DNA of 64,000 bases from positions 9,015,001-9,079,000 of the forward strand of contig CM056875.1 of the NCBI GenBank assembly GCA_029876055.1, read 5' to 3'. Every line of letters starts with the position of its first letter. The first letter of the stretch is position 1. The position numbers were made by a program, and so were the translations under genes. The stretch is from Madurella fahalii (taxonomy: Eukaryota > Ascomycota > Sordariomycetes > Sordariales). Positions 11,325 through 23,730 of this stretch are shown piece after piece. The notes under the pieces are model-generated. The model had not been told where the DNA came from, did not search any database, and saw only the letters and a program-made list of their open reading frames with translations.

Positions 11325-12524
11325 GTGTGGTCTGGCTTGACTCGCCAATGTTCCCCCCAGCTTCTTCCGCTCACAACTCGGCGCGAAGTCCTGGATTTTG
11401 CTGAGTTTATTTTGGCTCCGGACGTTGGGCTCGAACTGGGGGGTCGGGGTCTGCACCGTCTCGGCAGTCGCAAGATAATAAATTCCCAGACACTTGATTG
11501 CAGCAATGACATAGAAAGGGCAGTCGTTTAGTGCTGGGTTGCGATTGGCATATTACTCGGCCGAAAATAATTCTGTCACTCTTCCCCCGAGCTATGCGCA
11601 TGGAGTTGATGCTGGTATGATTACTCAAGTCGTCGGTTCTGAACCTGCTGCCTCCCAAACTTACTTCTGATGTCCTTCCTCTCCCGAGGATAAGCTCTTC
11701 ACCAGTCATAGCGGCCACAGTCACATCGGTCTGGATCTAGGCTGGCGTTCGGGTAGCGGAAGACTGCCCCGCATCAGCTGCGTCAAGGTTTCTCTCCGAG
11801 TTTGCTTTAGTTTGCTCACGGTTGGTCAATATAGGCCTCCAATGTAGTGGTATGTACTTTTGCCGGTACTGCTAAAAAGCAGGATTTAGCGTCTCATGAT
11901 CGTGGTTGATCAATCGTTTGTGGCGGCTTGGATCTGGCAAGGCCACGGAGGCGACCACCAGGTCTCCGGCCTACCTCCCCCTCGGGCCTCGGAGTTGATG
12001 ACCGCGATGTCGCCCCATGCCTCACCGATCTTTCATGCACGACTACAAGTTTGGGAATTATTGCAAAGTTTGGAGAGCGTTGGTCCCCTTCTTCGTTAAG
12101 TTCGCCGCCTCCCGGATCGCATCACAGCCTTCGCCATCTGGCCGCAAGCGCGGCCCGTACGCGTCCAGCAGCCCGGTGCCGTTAGGCTGCGCCACCTCCC
12201 GACCCTCCGGCCCGTGTACCGGCCTACTTCACTACGGCCCCGCACGCCGCGTGACCCACAGCTCTTGCCTCCCAATATACCGCAGCAAGCACGCGGCCTC
12301 GCGTGCAACGCGATGTAGTGGAGAGGGATAAATACTCCAAACTTCCACCGAGGCGGCCCTGCTGTGGTTCTTTTCTCCCCAGCCTACGGCAGCCAGCTTC
12401 TCGGCTTCGCTAGACAAGAAACGCTCGAGACCTGTTCCGCTCTCCCCTCCGCAACCAGCATTACACCTCAAAGCCAGAACTGGCCGCAACGATCGCCATC
12501 AACGAGGAATTAAGCGGGCAAGCA
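11325..12524. other. Intergenic, no gene seen
   Basis: About 1.2 kb between two plus-strand genes. Short frames exist on both strands but none shows a domain or believable splice structure. It should contain the promoter of the next gene; I find no distinctive repeat. Confidence 0.4.
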
Positions 12525-13247
12525 ATGGAGACAATCCTCTCAATGCTGGCGTGTATCCTATGCCGCCGGGGAGAACGCGAAGGGTACACGGAGCTCATCT
12601 ACGACGAAAAGATGGCCTTGTATTCAGACGAGGAACCGTATGCACAACCAGAAGCCATGGAATACTGTGCTACGACGACATCTGCAACAAGAGACACACG
12701 CACCGTCGAGGAAGTTGCTGAGGCGGTCGCCCGGCTGCTGTGGCTGGCCGAGTGGAACGACGATGCCTTGCAGAGCCGCATCTCAGAAGCGGTAGGCGAC
12801 CGCCGCTGGAACCGTAAGATGGTGGAGGAGTGTCTGAACTACGTTATCGAATATGTCGAGCAAGGACGGGTGCAGATGGGTGCCGCCATGTGCGAGGCGC
12901 TTGACAAGGCCACCGATATCGCTGACGAGGAATTTGCCTTTCCGCGCCGGCATCCCGAGTCGCTCGACGGTTTCATCGCCATAGTTTCCGTCGGAGTGCT
13001 AGCTGAGATGCAGGGCGCTTGGGTATTGGAGCTGTTAGGATTTGGTGAGGTGCGCGGGAAGGAGACCGCGGAAAAGACGGGCGAGGTTGCTATGCTCACA
13101 TCAGACAAGATCGTTATGTCCCCTAACCCGAGATCTTGTTCGGTAGCTGCCAGGTGGGCGAGAGAGTACCAAGCGTACATCCCTCGGGATTCAGTCGCCT
13201 CATATCTGCGCAGAATGGATATGATTGAGACGGGGCCCGAGAGCTGA
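12525..13247 (+). CDS. Fungal protein of unknown function, weak IFI6/27-like C-terminus
   Basis: An uninterrupted 240-residue frame. It starts with a cysteine-containing hydrophobic stretch (MLACILCRRG). The middle is helical and charged (TVEEVAEAVARLLWLAEW, MVEECLNYVIEYVEQG). Near residue 155 lies a hydrophobic segment, GFIAIVSVGVLAEMQGAWVLEL, followed by LLGFGEVRG and SVAARWAREYQAYIPRDSV. That order (hydrophobic helix, LLGFGE, then AARWQ...GSV) recalls fungal proteins distantly related to the interferon-induced IFI6/IFI27 family. This is a pattern impression only. GC content and codon use look like the neighbouring genes, so I take it as a real gene. Confidence 0.6.
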   Translation: METILSMLACILCRRGEREGYTELIYDEKMALYSDEEPYAQPEAMEYCATTTSATRDTRTVEEVAEAVARLLWLAEWNDDALQSRISEAVGDRRWNRKMVEECLNYVIEYVEQGRVQMGAAMCEALDKATDIADEEFAFPRRHPESLDGFIAIVSVGVLAEMQGAWVLELLGFGEVRGKETAEKTGEVAMLTSDKIVMSPNPRSCSVAARWAREYQAYIPRDSVASYLRRMDMIETGPES

Positions 13248-15312
13248 ATCAGACGCCGGGCCTCAATCTCCCTACCCACGGTCTTCAGCATCCTAAAATC
13301 GATGCATTTCAACGTCTAGTTCCGAAGGAAGGGCTCGCCTAGTCAACCGTGAATTACTATAGGTAGACTTGGTCAAGGATTTGGCGAGAAGGATGGCAAC
13401 ACAGAAGCCGCCACAGTTGTCCACTTGGCGACCGGATGGGGAGTTTTGTTGTACGATAGGATAAGCCAAGGTAACTGACAAGGGAGTATGTGTTTACGGT
13501 CTGTCCTGAGTTGTCCTCTTCTATGACGTACTAATGGATGGTTTTCTTTGTCCACGGTTCCAGTTGGGGCAACACTTGGGTTGTGCCGTTCAACGTCTTT
13601 TCAGTGTCTTGGGGAGAGGTCCGCACTGCAGAGAGCGTAACTTGGCAGGTTTGAGTCACCCAGGTAGCCACTTCCCCAGCCTCAGACCTGGGTGTAGCTT
13701 TTATATTCTATCAAATAAAGTGATCCGAACCAATGCTGGCAGAAGGAGTCTCGATCCAGGTGTTCTCATCCGTCACCTAAACTGGGATTGGTGTACTGTA
13801 CGACGCAGCACAGGACAGTGAAACACTTCCACCCTGTTCGTTAGCGCGCGATTCTTGACGAGTTTTGAGTCGACTATAGAAAAAAGTGCAGCTCGGCTGT
13901 CAAACCGATACATTAGCGCAATAACTTAAGCTTTTAATAGATATATAGAAGGTGAGTGCTGATCTTTATGAGTAAACCGGTGGGCTTCAATTGGAAGCTG
14001 GCGCTATTTACTCGAGGTTGATGGACAAAGCAACTCCGGGGACTGTATGAGGTGCGCGGCAATGCTTGGCACCCCTCCCCGCCCCAGTCCTCTGGGGGGT
14101 GGGGGGGGGGGTCAAATGGAATGTCGCCCCATCCCCTCACACTGGCTCAGACAGAGACTCGATTCACTCAGGTTGCGGGACAAGTCCAGCCACCTGTAGT
14201 ACCAATTGACCGTGACGGGGTCATCAGATCAGCCACCTTAGCTTGCAGGGCACATCAGGTTGTACGTGTCAGTCTGCGAATTCCTTGGCTCCACCATGTC
14301 GGGTCTGGCCTAAGTCTAGACTGCATAACACACAAGCAGTCATGTCCACCGCGGTAGTATCCGAGGCTCTCGTGTGTCTGGGCAGGCTGGCGATTGGAGG
14401 CCCTTGACCTATCAATCAGCGAGTCCAGCCATCCTGTTATGCACTAATTACCTAGCAAGGTAGGATCAAAGTCATGCCAAGGCAATCATTAGATTGTTCA
14501 CGAACAATTTCCCGTTCCAATGCGGCGAAGCAAGAACACTTGGGGCAACGATGGTCCACTAACACATTGCAGGGACCCCCATAGCCCAAAGATACTTAGG
14601 TACGTTACATATGAAATTGCTGCCGATACCAGTCTTCGAAACAGCCCACGCAGCCACCATCGATAAAAGCTAGCGATATTGGACAGCTCTGCGCCATCTG
14701 CTGTGGCTTTCCCGTTTCGGACCTTGAGCAGTGACGCTATCCGCTGTCGATCCATGATTACCATTGTTGGCACACCGATATCATTTTAACTGCGGGCCGC
14801 GCTCACCTCACCGGCTCCTTGAAAGACAGGGTGCTTAAGTTACCTGCGGTGACGACAATCTGACGATCGCCACCAGTCACAGAGCCATTGGCATGCCCCG
14901 AAAGAGCCACAGACCCCCCCGACCGAAAGCCGATCCGATATTTAGAAACGGCTCATTGCTCCATCGTCATTCGACTCAGTTCCTTCATCTGATTTACGTT
15001 ATCTCCTCAATCCGTCCTTGTAGGCCGCCCAGTCCTTCCCACACGACCCAATCTCTCCTAGGAGAAGAACAAACGCCTCAGCATTAGAAAGAAAAGACAC
15101 CCCTGTATTGGCAACCTCGATTCTTTTGTGTAATAAGCACGCAATCGCTCGAAGCCGGGTAGCCGCGTCGGATTCCGCTTCAACTAAGTCGTCTTCGTTT
15201 GCAGTAATCGGCTCGATCCTCCACTTCCAATGATCTGGCCGTCAGCATTCTCGAATGCAAAGCGACATACATTGACCGGCAGTGACTATCGCCGCGGCCT
15301 TCACCCAGGAAC
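13248..15312. other. Gene-free interval with a G-rich tract
   Basis: About 2 kb without a supportable gene. At 14077-14112 a C-rich run (CCCCTCCCCGCCCC) is followed by GGGGGGTGGGGGGGGGGG, which could pair as a hairpin or form a G-quadruplex. The part before 15313 probably holds the leader of the next gene. Confidence 0.4.
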
Positions 15313-15864
15313 ATGAGCAGCATGGCGAAATCGACGACTATGGGTGCTTTGCTTGAGCCTCCACGGACGTCTGTCCATCCGTACCCTCATCACCATTGCC
15401 TCGACCTCGCGTTGCAAAAGTATCTTTTACTTCACGAACAACACGAGTTCCTGAGACAACACATAGACGAACTCCGACCGGCGTCGAGCCAGCAACCGTC
15501 CATCTACACGCCCATCACACTGAGCCCTGATAGCTCGCCCACGCGCATGTCCCTCTCGCCCGAAACAGCGCGTCACCAGCCCCTCGGCTTCCCTCTCTCG
15601 GCAAGGAAGGCGTCATGCCCCGTCGCCGTGGCCGCGGGGGAAATGGGAACATTATCGCACGAGTCGGCGCTAGCTGAGGTGGCAGTCGAGGAGGCCAAGC
15701 TCTGCGATGTCAACGAGGGCATGAAGCGCGCCTTGACGGAGCTGTTGAACTGCGAAACAGTGCGCGGCGACCAGGCCTTCCGCACCTGGGTCCAGCGCCG
15801 TCTGATGGACACTGAGCGGGAGCTACGGAGCGGCAGGAGGCGGCGTAGTGCCCCCGGGCCTTGA
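15313..15864 (+). CDS. Conserved fungal protein of unknown function
   Basis: A 183-residue intronless frame with genic base composition. The first third contains a His-rich stretch followed by a helical segment (LDLALQKYLLLHEQHEFLRQ). The middle is Ser/Pro-rich with SPDSSPTRMSLSPE, possible phosphorylation sites. The C-terminus, LCDVNEGMKRALTELLNC then FRTWVQRRLMDTERELRS followed by RRRR, is the best-conserved looking part and resembles a family of small Sordariomycete proteins I cannot name. The basic end may be a nuclear signal. No function is claimed. Confidence 0.6.
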   Translation: MSSMAKSTTMGALLEPPRTSVHPYPHHHCLDLALQKYLLLHEQHEFLRQHIDELRPASSQQPSIYTPITLSPDSSPTRMSLSPETARHQPLGFPLSARKASCPVAVAAGEMGTLSHESALAEVAVEEAKLCDVNEGMKRALTELLNCETVRGDQAFRTWVQRRLMDTERELRSGRRRRSAPGP

Positions 15865-16519
15865 TTCCACCCCATCCGGCGCATCGCTCATTGCGGGGTG
15901 ACCGCTACAATTTCCTGGAAAAAAAGTGGACCCGCTTCTTGTCTTTATTGTATTTAACATTTGACAATCCCCCCTCTCCCCTTTCATGTTTTATTTTATT
16001 TTTCTTTTCATGTTAGCCCGGAGTTTGGGCGTCTCGGTTCGGATTCAAGGGGTCAGATGCGTGGCTGTGTGGGGGCCGACGCCTGAACTTAGAGGGCGCG
16101 GTTGGCAACCGCTCTTTGCTCGGGGTTTAAAAATGAACCTCACGATCACCGGAACTGGAAGCAGTTCCATTTTAAGGAGAAAAGAAACCAAAAGAGATGA
16201 TATATTACTTGCCTCTCCCGTTTTCGAATCTTCGATCCCATTCTGTTTTGTGCCAACCGTAAGTGCCATTCCAAGCGGGGCCGCCGAACTGCGTGAGGTA
16301 CCTTGCGTTAAATTGCTGCTCTTGCTCTTGCAGGGATTAAGCATACCCCTAACCCTGGAAGCGGTTTGCAAACTGCGCCAACCGGCAGGCAAGCACTTCG
16401 CAAAGTGGGTCTTGCCTTCACCGAGCAACTGGCGACATCATCACGTATTGTGTCGCTTCTGCGTGCCTCCAAACTCTTGTGCCGTATCATGCATCTGATT
16501 AGCCTTGCGCCCCTTGGAG
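15865..16519. other. Intergenic upstream of the PPIL4-type gene
   Basis: About 0.65 kb. A TTTATTTTATTTTTC stretch at 15990-16005 follows the upstream gene and looks like a 3' untranslated or terminator-like T-rich region. No gene is seen. Confidence 0.4.
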
Positions 16520-18108
16520 ATGTCCGTGCTACTTGAGACCAGTGCTGGTGATATCGTCATCGACCTTCTGGTCGATTACGCGCCGAAAATGTGCGAGAAG
16601 TAAGTCGCCTCGTCATTCGCTAACTGCGGGTAATGCCAGAAGCTTGCTAACGCGACGCAACCTCCAGCTTTCTCAAGCTCTGCAAGGTCAAATACTACAA
16701 CTTCTCCCCCATTCATTCGGTACAGAAGTCCTTCTCCTTCCAGACCGGCGACCCTCTTGGGCCCCTGTCTGCGCAGTCCGATGGCGGCACCTCCATCTGG
16801 GGCCTTCTATCTGGCAACCCAGCCGACAAGACGTTTCCGGCGCTCTTCCACCCAAAACTGAAGCATCTTGAGCGAGGTACCGTCAGCATGGCAACCGCGC
16901 CGCACCCGTCCGATCCAGACACGCGCGTTGCTGGCTCGCAGTTCCTCATCACTCTAGGAGACAATACGGACTATCTCGACGGCAAGGCAGCTATATTCGG
17001 CAAGGTCGTCGAAGGATTCGACGTGTTGGAGAAGATCAACGATGCAATTGTTGACGACCGCGGGCACCCCTTGGTCGACATCCGCATCAAGCACACGGTT
17101 GTGCTTGACGACCCCTATCCCGACCCAGCCGGCCTACGAGAGCCTAGCAGCTCACCACCCCCGACCAAGGCACAACTTGCAACGGTGCGAATTGCCGAGG
17201 GTGAGGAACTTTTGGACGAGGAAGCCAATGAGGAGGCCGCCGCGGAGGCCGAACGGAGGCGGAAGGAGCGTGAGGCGGCCGCGCAAGCCCTGACGCTCGA
17301 AATGATGGGAGACTTGCCCTTTGCCGAAGTCAAGCCGCCAGAAAACGTGCTATTCGTCTGCAAGCTGAATCCCGTCACGACCGATGAGGACCTGGAGCTC
17401 ATCTTCAGCCGCTTCGGCAAGATCTTGAGTTGCGAGGTGATTCGGGATCACAAGACTGGCGACAGTCTACAATACGCATTTATCGAGTTTGAAGACCAGA
17501 AGAGCTGCGAGGAAGCGTTTTCCAAGATGGATTCAGTGCTGATTGACGATCGGCGCATCCACGTCGACTTCAGCCAGAGTGTGAGCCGCTTGAGTGAAGT
17601 ATGGCGTAACGAGACCAACAAGAAACGAAAGAGGGCTGCTGCCAGGGGCGCCGGCGGCTGGGGCGGTGTGAAAGAACTCGAGAAGTGGAGAAAGTACCGC
17701 AACGAGGATATTGAGCCCGATGATGACGAACATTATCAGATGATTCACGGCATGGAGGAATTACACGGCCGGCACGGGAAAGATAGGGATTCGCGGGTCC
17801 GCGGCCTGAGTGGACGGGGTCCAAATCGACACGATGCAGATTCCCGGCAGGATGACCGCCCGCCCGGCCGACACGGCGATAGGTACGGGTCTGGACATGG
17901 CGAGAGGAACCGGGACCGAGAACGGCGCAGTCGGAGTCCCAGACGCGGCCGCAACCAGGATGGCTATCACGAACGATCGGGCAAATTTGGTCAAAGTGAG
18001 CACAATCGGGAATGGGGCCGCAGAGACCGTCGAGGCTACGATCGTGATGAAAGGGAGGAAAGGCATAGAGACAGGTATCGAGGTCGCGACGAGCGCAGTG
18101 GCAGGTGA
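16520..18108 (+). CDS. PPIL4-type cyclophilin with RNA recognition motif
   Basis: A peptidyl-prolyl cis-trans isomerase fused to an RRM, the nuclear spliceosome/transcription-linked type (human PPIL4; fungal Cyp6/Rrm1-like). Exons 16520-16599 and 16668-18108 give 506 residues with a 68 bp intron. The cyclophilin fold opens with SVLLETSAGDIVIDL and contains KYYNFSPIHSVQ and AGSQFLITLGDN. Active-site residues of classical cyclophilins are altered, as is usual in PPIL4 (for example FSFQTGDP where others have the RNP motif). The RRM spans about residues 251-328 with LFVCKLNP and YAFIEFED as the two RNP motifs. After it come a Lys/Arg helix and an Arg/Asp/Gly/Ser-rich tail of about 110 residues. 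Confidence 0.92.
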
Positions 18109-21100
18109 GCAACGGCTAGCTACCTCCCGCGTTCCCGCATGTGATGAAAGGCACAATGGCTGGACGGTTCAAAGGCGGCTCCGCTACTCGGACGTACGTA
18201 CCTACTACAACCTGCTTCTCTCCTGCGGCTCTTGGTCATTAATCCTTCTCTTGTTACCCGCACGTCCGTCTCATATCTGACTAGCAAAATATCTCCCAGT
18301 CGATTATTGTTAGTTTGGATTCCACACTCCGGCCGTTGACTGTTTCGGCGCAGTGAGGCACTTACCCACACCTACAGTCCTCGACAAGCAATCATCCTAA
18401 GTCGGTAAATGGCGGCAAGACATCGGCTCCGGGTTACTCGTCTCGACCCGAAGGCCGCAAGCGGTTTACGATGCCGTGGCCGATGGTGCGGCATCTCTGA
18501 TGCTGCTGCATATAAAGAACGTGGACTTGGGACCGAACTCAGTTAACCCTTCTATCCTGTCACTATGGCCTCGGGACACTAAACTTACGTGGCGAGTTTG
18601 GATCCACAGGCACCATCAAAGTTATACATGCCTGTTCACTACAGCTCCGCGCGTTGGCAGCCTGCGGGCTTTATTACGGGCTGCACTCACCCTGCGTCAT
18701 TCTCACCAGCTGAGTCAGGAATGTAGCTGCAATTTCGTCGGAGTTTGAGAGCGGCTGTCTCATGTAGCTTTTTTGGCCTGCGATCACCCCGTCCTCCTAA
18801 GCTACCAGAGCTGCCATCATCATGACAACTCCATACGAGCTCGCCATTCCCGATGTTGGTGCCGCCCAGGATCGCGCCTGTAATAACCAACAGTTTATCT
18901 GCGGCTTGCCTCTGTGTCCGTCCAGGAGCCGAGCATTACGGCCACAGACGTTAGGGGGAAGCTGGAATGCACCTCGCATGGTATCACTGGTCACGTTGAA
19001 ATACGGTTGGTGTACCACATCAGCTGGGCTTCGCCATCCACGTGCGCCGCATGTCAACGGACGTTTCCGTCAACATTTTAAAGTGACCAGTTCCGTAAGC
19101 CTCCTGGGTTTTTCTGCCAGAGCCGTCGCATCCTTGTTCGCGTTTTACTGCGCTGTCCGCATGGGGCGCGTCATCTCTCCGCGGAAGTCAATTGCTTGAC
19201 CACATCTATCCTCTCTTCTAAATGCCTTGGTTTGGAAGCAGGATAACCAGGCCGTCATGGCCACTAGCTACCTACGGCATTCACGGCGCCCTTCATGATT
19301 AACCTTTTGCAACGTTAGGTCATTATGTATCTACTTCGCTCTCCATGGGAATTTGAAGTCGGCGGCTGCCGTCTTCGACTCGTCTGTTACACTCTCAGCC
19401 CCTGGGATCTGCCTTCGTGAGATGAGATTTTGTTTCACAGTATCTAGAGGCTTAGGTGGCACGAGGCTGTTCAAACGCATCTTCCTGCTGCATATCTTGG
19501 ACCAGGAGATCATCCATCTGCCCCGCCACGAAAGCTCGAGTTGTGTCACCATCCGCTAATGGCAGTGGGTGGGAGCTTTGGCACGTACTCTCGTTCCCAG
19601 CCGGCAAGTTCTGCTTCAGCTTCGACTTGAGGCTTGGGAAACCACAAGTTCACGAGATCCCTTCTGCCCAGGGCATCGGCTCCTAATGCTGACCGAGAAG
19701 CAATATCAACAGCCGTGAACTGCTCACAGTTTGAGAGAGTTCTGACCACTCCCAGGCGTCCCGGGGTCGCTGGTTAACACGAATGCTGGGCCAGTTGGTA
19801 ACGGCAGGCTAGCAGAGCAAGACGCAAAAGACAACAAGACATACTCGTGCCCCTGAACACAGCTTGCACGGGCTAGGGGCTTGATTGGTCTGCCATGGCG
19901 CATGGAACCGTCCTTCTCGAGAGGGCTTTAGTGCCCGCAGCGGCAGTCTGCACCACTGACCTACACCAACTACTACAGTGGAATTGACAGCCCATTGTGC
20001 CATCACCGCTGCAAGCACCCGCGATAAGCTAGTCCCCAAATCTCCCGCGCCTGCTTCCCCATTCAATATTACAGGCCTAATCATGGCCAATCCTAGATCA
20101 TTCTTCGCATTCCATGCCACAACCCCCTTGCCGTTCCCGTCCCTCTGTGATCGGGAGGATGTGGTAATCGGTGGTTAAGTGCGGGAATGTTGGCCATACA
20201 CCATAGCAAGCCCAGACGAGGTACGTAGTTTACTACCTGTAGGTTTGCCGACTAGACAGAACCGAAACGTACGCCCGGGTCCGTCACTAATGTAGGTACA
20301 TTAGCATCTGAATCATAACTCATCACGCCAACTCCAAACAAGGGTGAGATTGAAGAAACCGGACCCCGAGTTTTTTTTTTTTAAAAAAAAAAAAAATTGG
20401 TCAATCGCCGAAACAGCAATCCCACTTCTAGGGCGGGGTAGCAACCGGCTGGGCCACGGCACCGGGAGTTGCGATGCTAAGCAGAAAGACATGGGTACTC
20501 TTCTGTCGGCACGGGGTTGAAGGCCGGCCCGAAGTCGAGCTTCGGGAAGGCCGCTGACTGCCGTGTCGCCACGACATGTCTCGCCGTCAAACCGCGACAG
20601 CGAAAGAACATCCGATCCGGACGAGAATTTGGCAGGCATGAAATTACTCTGCAGGACAGGCTAGCTGCAGGCGGTACCGATCCCCCCTCGTGTTATGGAT
20701 GCAGGGAATGCAACTGGAGCCTTGCTCGCGACACAACGATGCAATCCAAACACAAGGTGCGAATCGGATGTCGTTCCCGATGTTTGAGCCTCTAAGGGTA
20801 GGGAAATCTGTCGCATTTTCGATTTCGGGCGAGATCAGATGTCACCGGGAGACAAGCAGGCAGAAACAAGGCTGCCTTGTCAATTCCGCCCTACGGGCCA
20901 GGTCATCAAAGAGCACGGAGTGTACCGACCTTATGGCGAGCACCGGTGGCTTGCAGTGTACATGTACTCGTTGCTCCATATTTGCAAACTGGCCAGCAGA
21001 TGGCTGAAACATGATGTCGCAATCAGCCCAGTTTGTGCAGTGCGCAATCAACCTCGAGTTTGGTGTGAACTTGCATATTCCTGTGGTCTTCCAACATCTC

Positions 21101-22190
21101 ATTTGGCCCATGTTTGCCACTAACTGAGACTGGCGAAAGACACCTCATCGGTCCTAGACGTGCATTAGTAGCACGATTGTTGGAGGTCCGCGAATACAGA
21201 AAACGCTGCCATCAATGTGAGTCGCCATCTACCGGTGGTAGTGATCGACACCGATTGGGAACCGCGGCGCTGGTGGCAAACCAAGGAAGGTAGGTGCTCT
21301 CGTTGCATTTCCGTGCTGCCTGATGAAGGACCATACGGTGCATACGGACCAAGCTCCAGTGCCGTTGATGACACCGACATCCACGTTGTGCAACCCCTTG
21401 GGCCAATGTAAATTTTTCTCAGTACCAGCTTGAACCTTTGTGGAAGTGAGCGAGACGACCTGCCTACCTTGGGCACCATTCGGATTATCCACCAAACAGG
21501 CCCTTAGAGCCATGCCGGCTCGGAGAAACCCGGCTCGTTTGAACCGATGTGATCATCGTCCCCAAGGTCTCCCCTCTGCTCAACCTCGAGCAAACGGCGC
21601 GCTTAGGCATGGGCGCAGTGTCGACGGAATACTGCTGCCAGTGCTCTCACCCGTGAGCTGTCGGCTAATCCCAATACTCTCCGTCTCAAATATTATACGG
21701 AATACAGTATCTCACGGCTCAGGACCTGCGTGGTGTAGTCACCTTTCTGTTTGTAGGTAGTAGTCATATGTGTCCTTATCAACGCCTCTCGCGGCTAGGA
21801 ATCCAGCCATAGGATGGCGGAATGGGGCGGTCGTGGGCCTATGCTGACCCCATCCGGTACGCATGGCTAAGGCGACACCCTCCTCGTGAGACTCCCACTA
21901 AATTACTGGGAAATAGACGTCGCACCAGAGCTATCGCTGTGGAAACGGTGAGGTCCGGACGCACCGTGCGTGATAAGATGTGTACATTTAGATCCTGTGC
22001 ATGCCCACAGCGCGTCTCTCAAACCCATGGTGGGCTGACACTCTTCGTAATTTTGATTCAGAGCGTCATACCCTCTGAGCAAACCAAGATGGTTCTGGGC
22101 ACACAAATCTTGCCCTGCGTTTGCTTTAGCTTGGTTCATGACATAGTGATAACTCACATGATCCGTGGCTCTTTCCTATGAGTCAACATA
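18109..22190. other. Gene desert left of the element stack
   Basis: About 4 kb of moderate GC sequence with only short, domain-less frames. I find no tRNA, no clear element ends and no splice-supported gene. At 20371-20396 there is a T12A14 homopolymer block. The end of this stretch abuts the nested mobile elements. Confidence 0.45.
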
Positions 22191-22343
22191 CCCATTTATA
22201 GGACACCCCACATATAGGACACCAATTTACATACATAACCCTGAAAACTTACACATTCTAACCGTTAATAAAACATAACCCTTAGTATATAGATATACAA
22301 TAAAAGTAATCTAGCTTATATATTTGTATTTTATATACTACTG

Positions 22344-22592
22344 TGTAACGAGAGCCTCTGGACAAGACCGGAGAAACCAGCCGAATGGCGGTAGATGATG
22401 TCACAGTACTGAAGTAGATAAAGTCCCCGTGGGAAACCCTCCCACGCGAGGGACTTCTGATCCGTAAGGATCAGTCTCTCTGTTATGATAGGAGGCTGTT
22501 CACCAAGATATCGCCCGCTAGCTAAGATCTTTTCGGTATTAAGACATCGTGATCCATCTCCCTCAACGTGTTCCCAGAACAGCCCCTTGACA
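22344..22592. mobile_element. Solo LTR 1 inside the AT-rich element
   Basis: A 249 bp segment beginning TGTAACGAGAG and ending CCCTTGACA, flanked by a perfect 5-bp direct repeat TACTG (22339-22343 and 22593-22597). TG...CA ends with a 5-bp target duplication and no internal genes identify a solo LTR. Its base composition is much less AT-rich than the element it sits in, so it arrived later or escaped mutation. Confidence 0.8.
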
Positions 22593-22762
22593 TACTGTTA
22601 AATATTTATTTATATATAAGCACTTTAAAGGTCTAAGAAGCTAAGGTAAAAAATATGTTATTAATTATACTATAGATAACGTATTTTATAAGCGAGTGGC
22701 CCATATAAGCGAATGGTCTACGCCCTACCACTTACAACATCTATAATTATACTACCGTAACA

Positions 22763-23216
22763 CTAGGAAATAACAATAACCGAACCAGAAATAGATGAAT
22801 CAGACGATTCTACAGCCTCTTGACAGGTGCGTGCATTATAGCCAGGCTTGCCGCACAAGCCACAGCACCGAATCTTCGTACGAGATCCCCCTTCACCACT
22901 ACCATTGAGCCGTATTTCTTGGCTTTCTGGCTCATCTACGGCTTTCTGAGCTAGTAAATCCTGTGCCTCTTGTATAATAAGAGATCCTCTAAGCCGTATA
23001 CGTGTTTTTTTGGCCCTCCATCGCTTACTAAGCCCCTCATTAGCCTTTCGAAGTGCTGAGACTTCTGTACGAAGAAAGGCCACCTCGTACATTATAGCCA
23101 TCGTACCTTTGGCTAACTGGTCTACAGCAGCTAGTATAGATGTTGGGGAACTACCTTGGTAGTTGGATATCCGGCCTTTGATAAAGTCCTTCTGTGAGAT
23201 GGCCTCTCGGAGGTTT
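22763..23216 (-). pseudogene. C-terminal part of the Fot1/pogo transposase
   Basis: The frame runs from QNLREAISQKDFIKGRI through EVSALRKANEGLSKRW and the basic KKTRIRL stretch to CGLCGKPGYNARTC near the stop. This order (coiled coil, basic region, zinc knuckle) is typical of the C-terminus of fungal Fot1/pogo transposases. The knuckle normally has His where Tyr is found here. Confidence 0.85.
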
Positions 23217-23470
23217 TGTTACGTGGCAGAGGCTAACACTGCTCAGCAGTGCCTAGGCCCACATCCCGTCAGGGATGATGGCCCAGGGGTCATCGCATAC
23301 GTCTATAAAGACCCCCCAGATTTATCCTCAGAGGACCTTCATTGAATCAACCATCATCATATCTTACTTTGTCATAGATCATGCCAGTGTTCATGAAGTG
23401 CCTACCTCAGCGTCAAGGCTGACGCCCTTGAGGTCACCAGTTACGGGATTACGACGGAAACCCCGTGACA
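23217..23470 (+). mobile_element. Solo LTR 2 inside the transposase gene
   Basis: A 254 bp segment with TG...CA ends (TGTTACGTGG...CCCCGTGACA). The flanking 5-mers are GGTTT on the left and GATTT on the right, one G/A difference. Removing it restores the transposase frame across TPQNLREA. A GTCTATAAAGACC motif about 95 bp from the start looks like an LTR promoter TATA box and sets the orientation. Confidence 0.8.
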
Positions 23471-23730
23471 GATTTTGTGGCGTCTGAGATAACTAAGGTA
23501 GTGTTGTACCTAGGCTTGAGATTGGTAGAGTTGGAGTTTGGAGCTGTATATCCATCTTGGAAATCACTCTTTCTGGATCGTATAGCACAAGGCCAGCTCT
23601 GGCAAAGGCTCCTTGTATATTCTTGTCGGTAAAAGAGGCAAAAAATGTTTCTCTGAATATACAAAGGAATTCTAATTTGGTGATATGTGTGATATGCATA
23701 CGCATAAGTTCCTCGATTTGATAGCCGTAA

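Noticed and set aside
18109..22190. Search for tRNA genes, CRISPR arrays and cluster genes in the large desert.
   Set aside because: No tRNA A/B-box pair with a foldable body and no regularly spaced repeats were found; CRISPR is not expected in a fungus.
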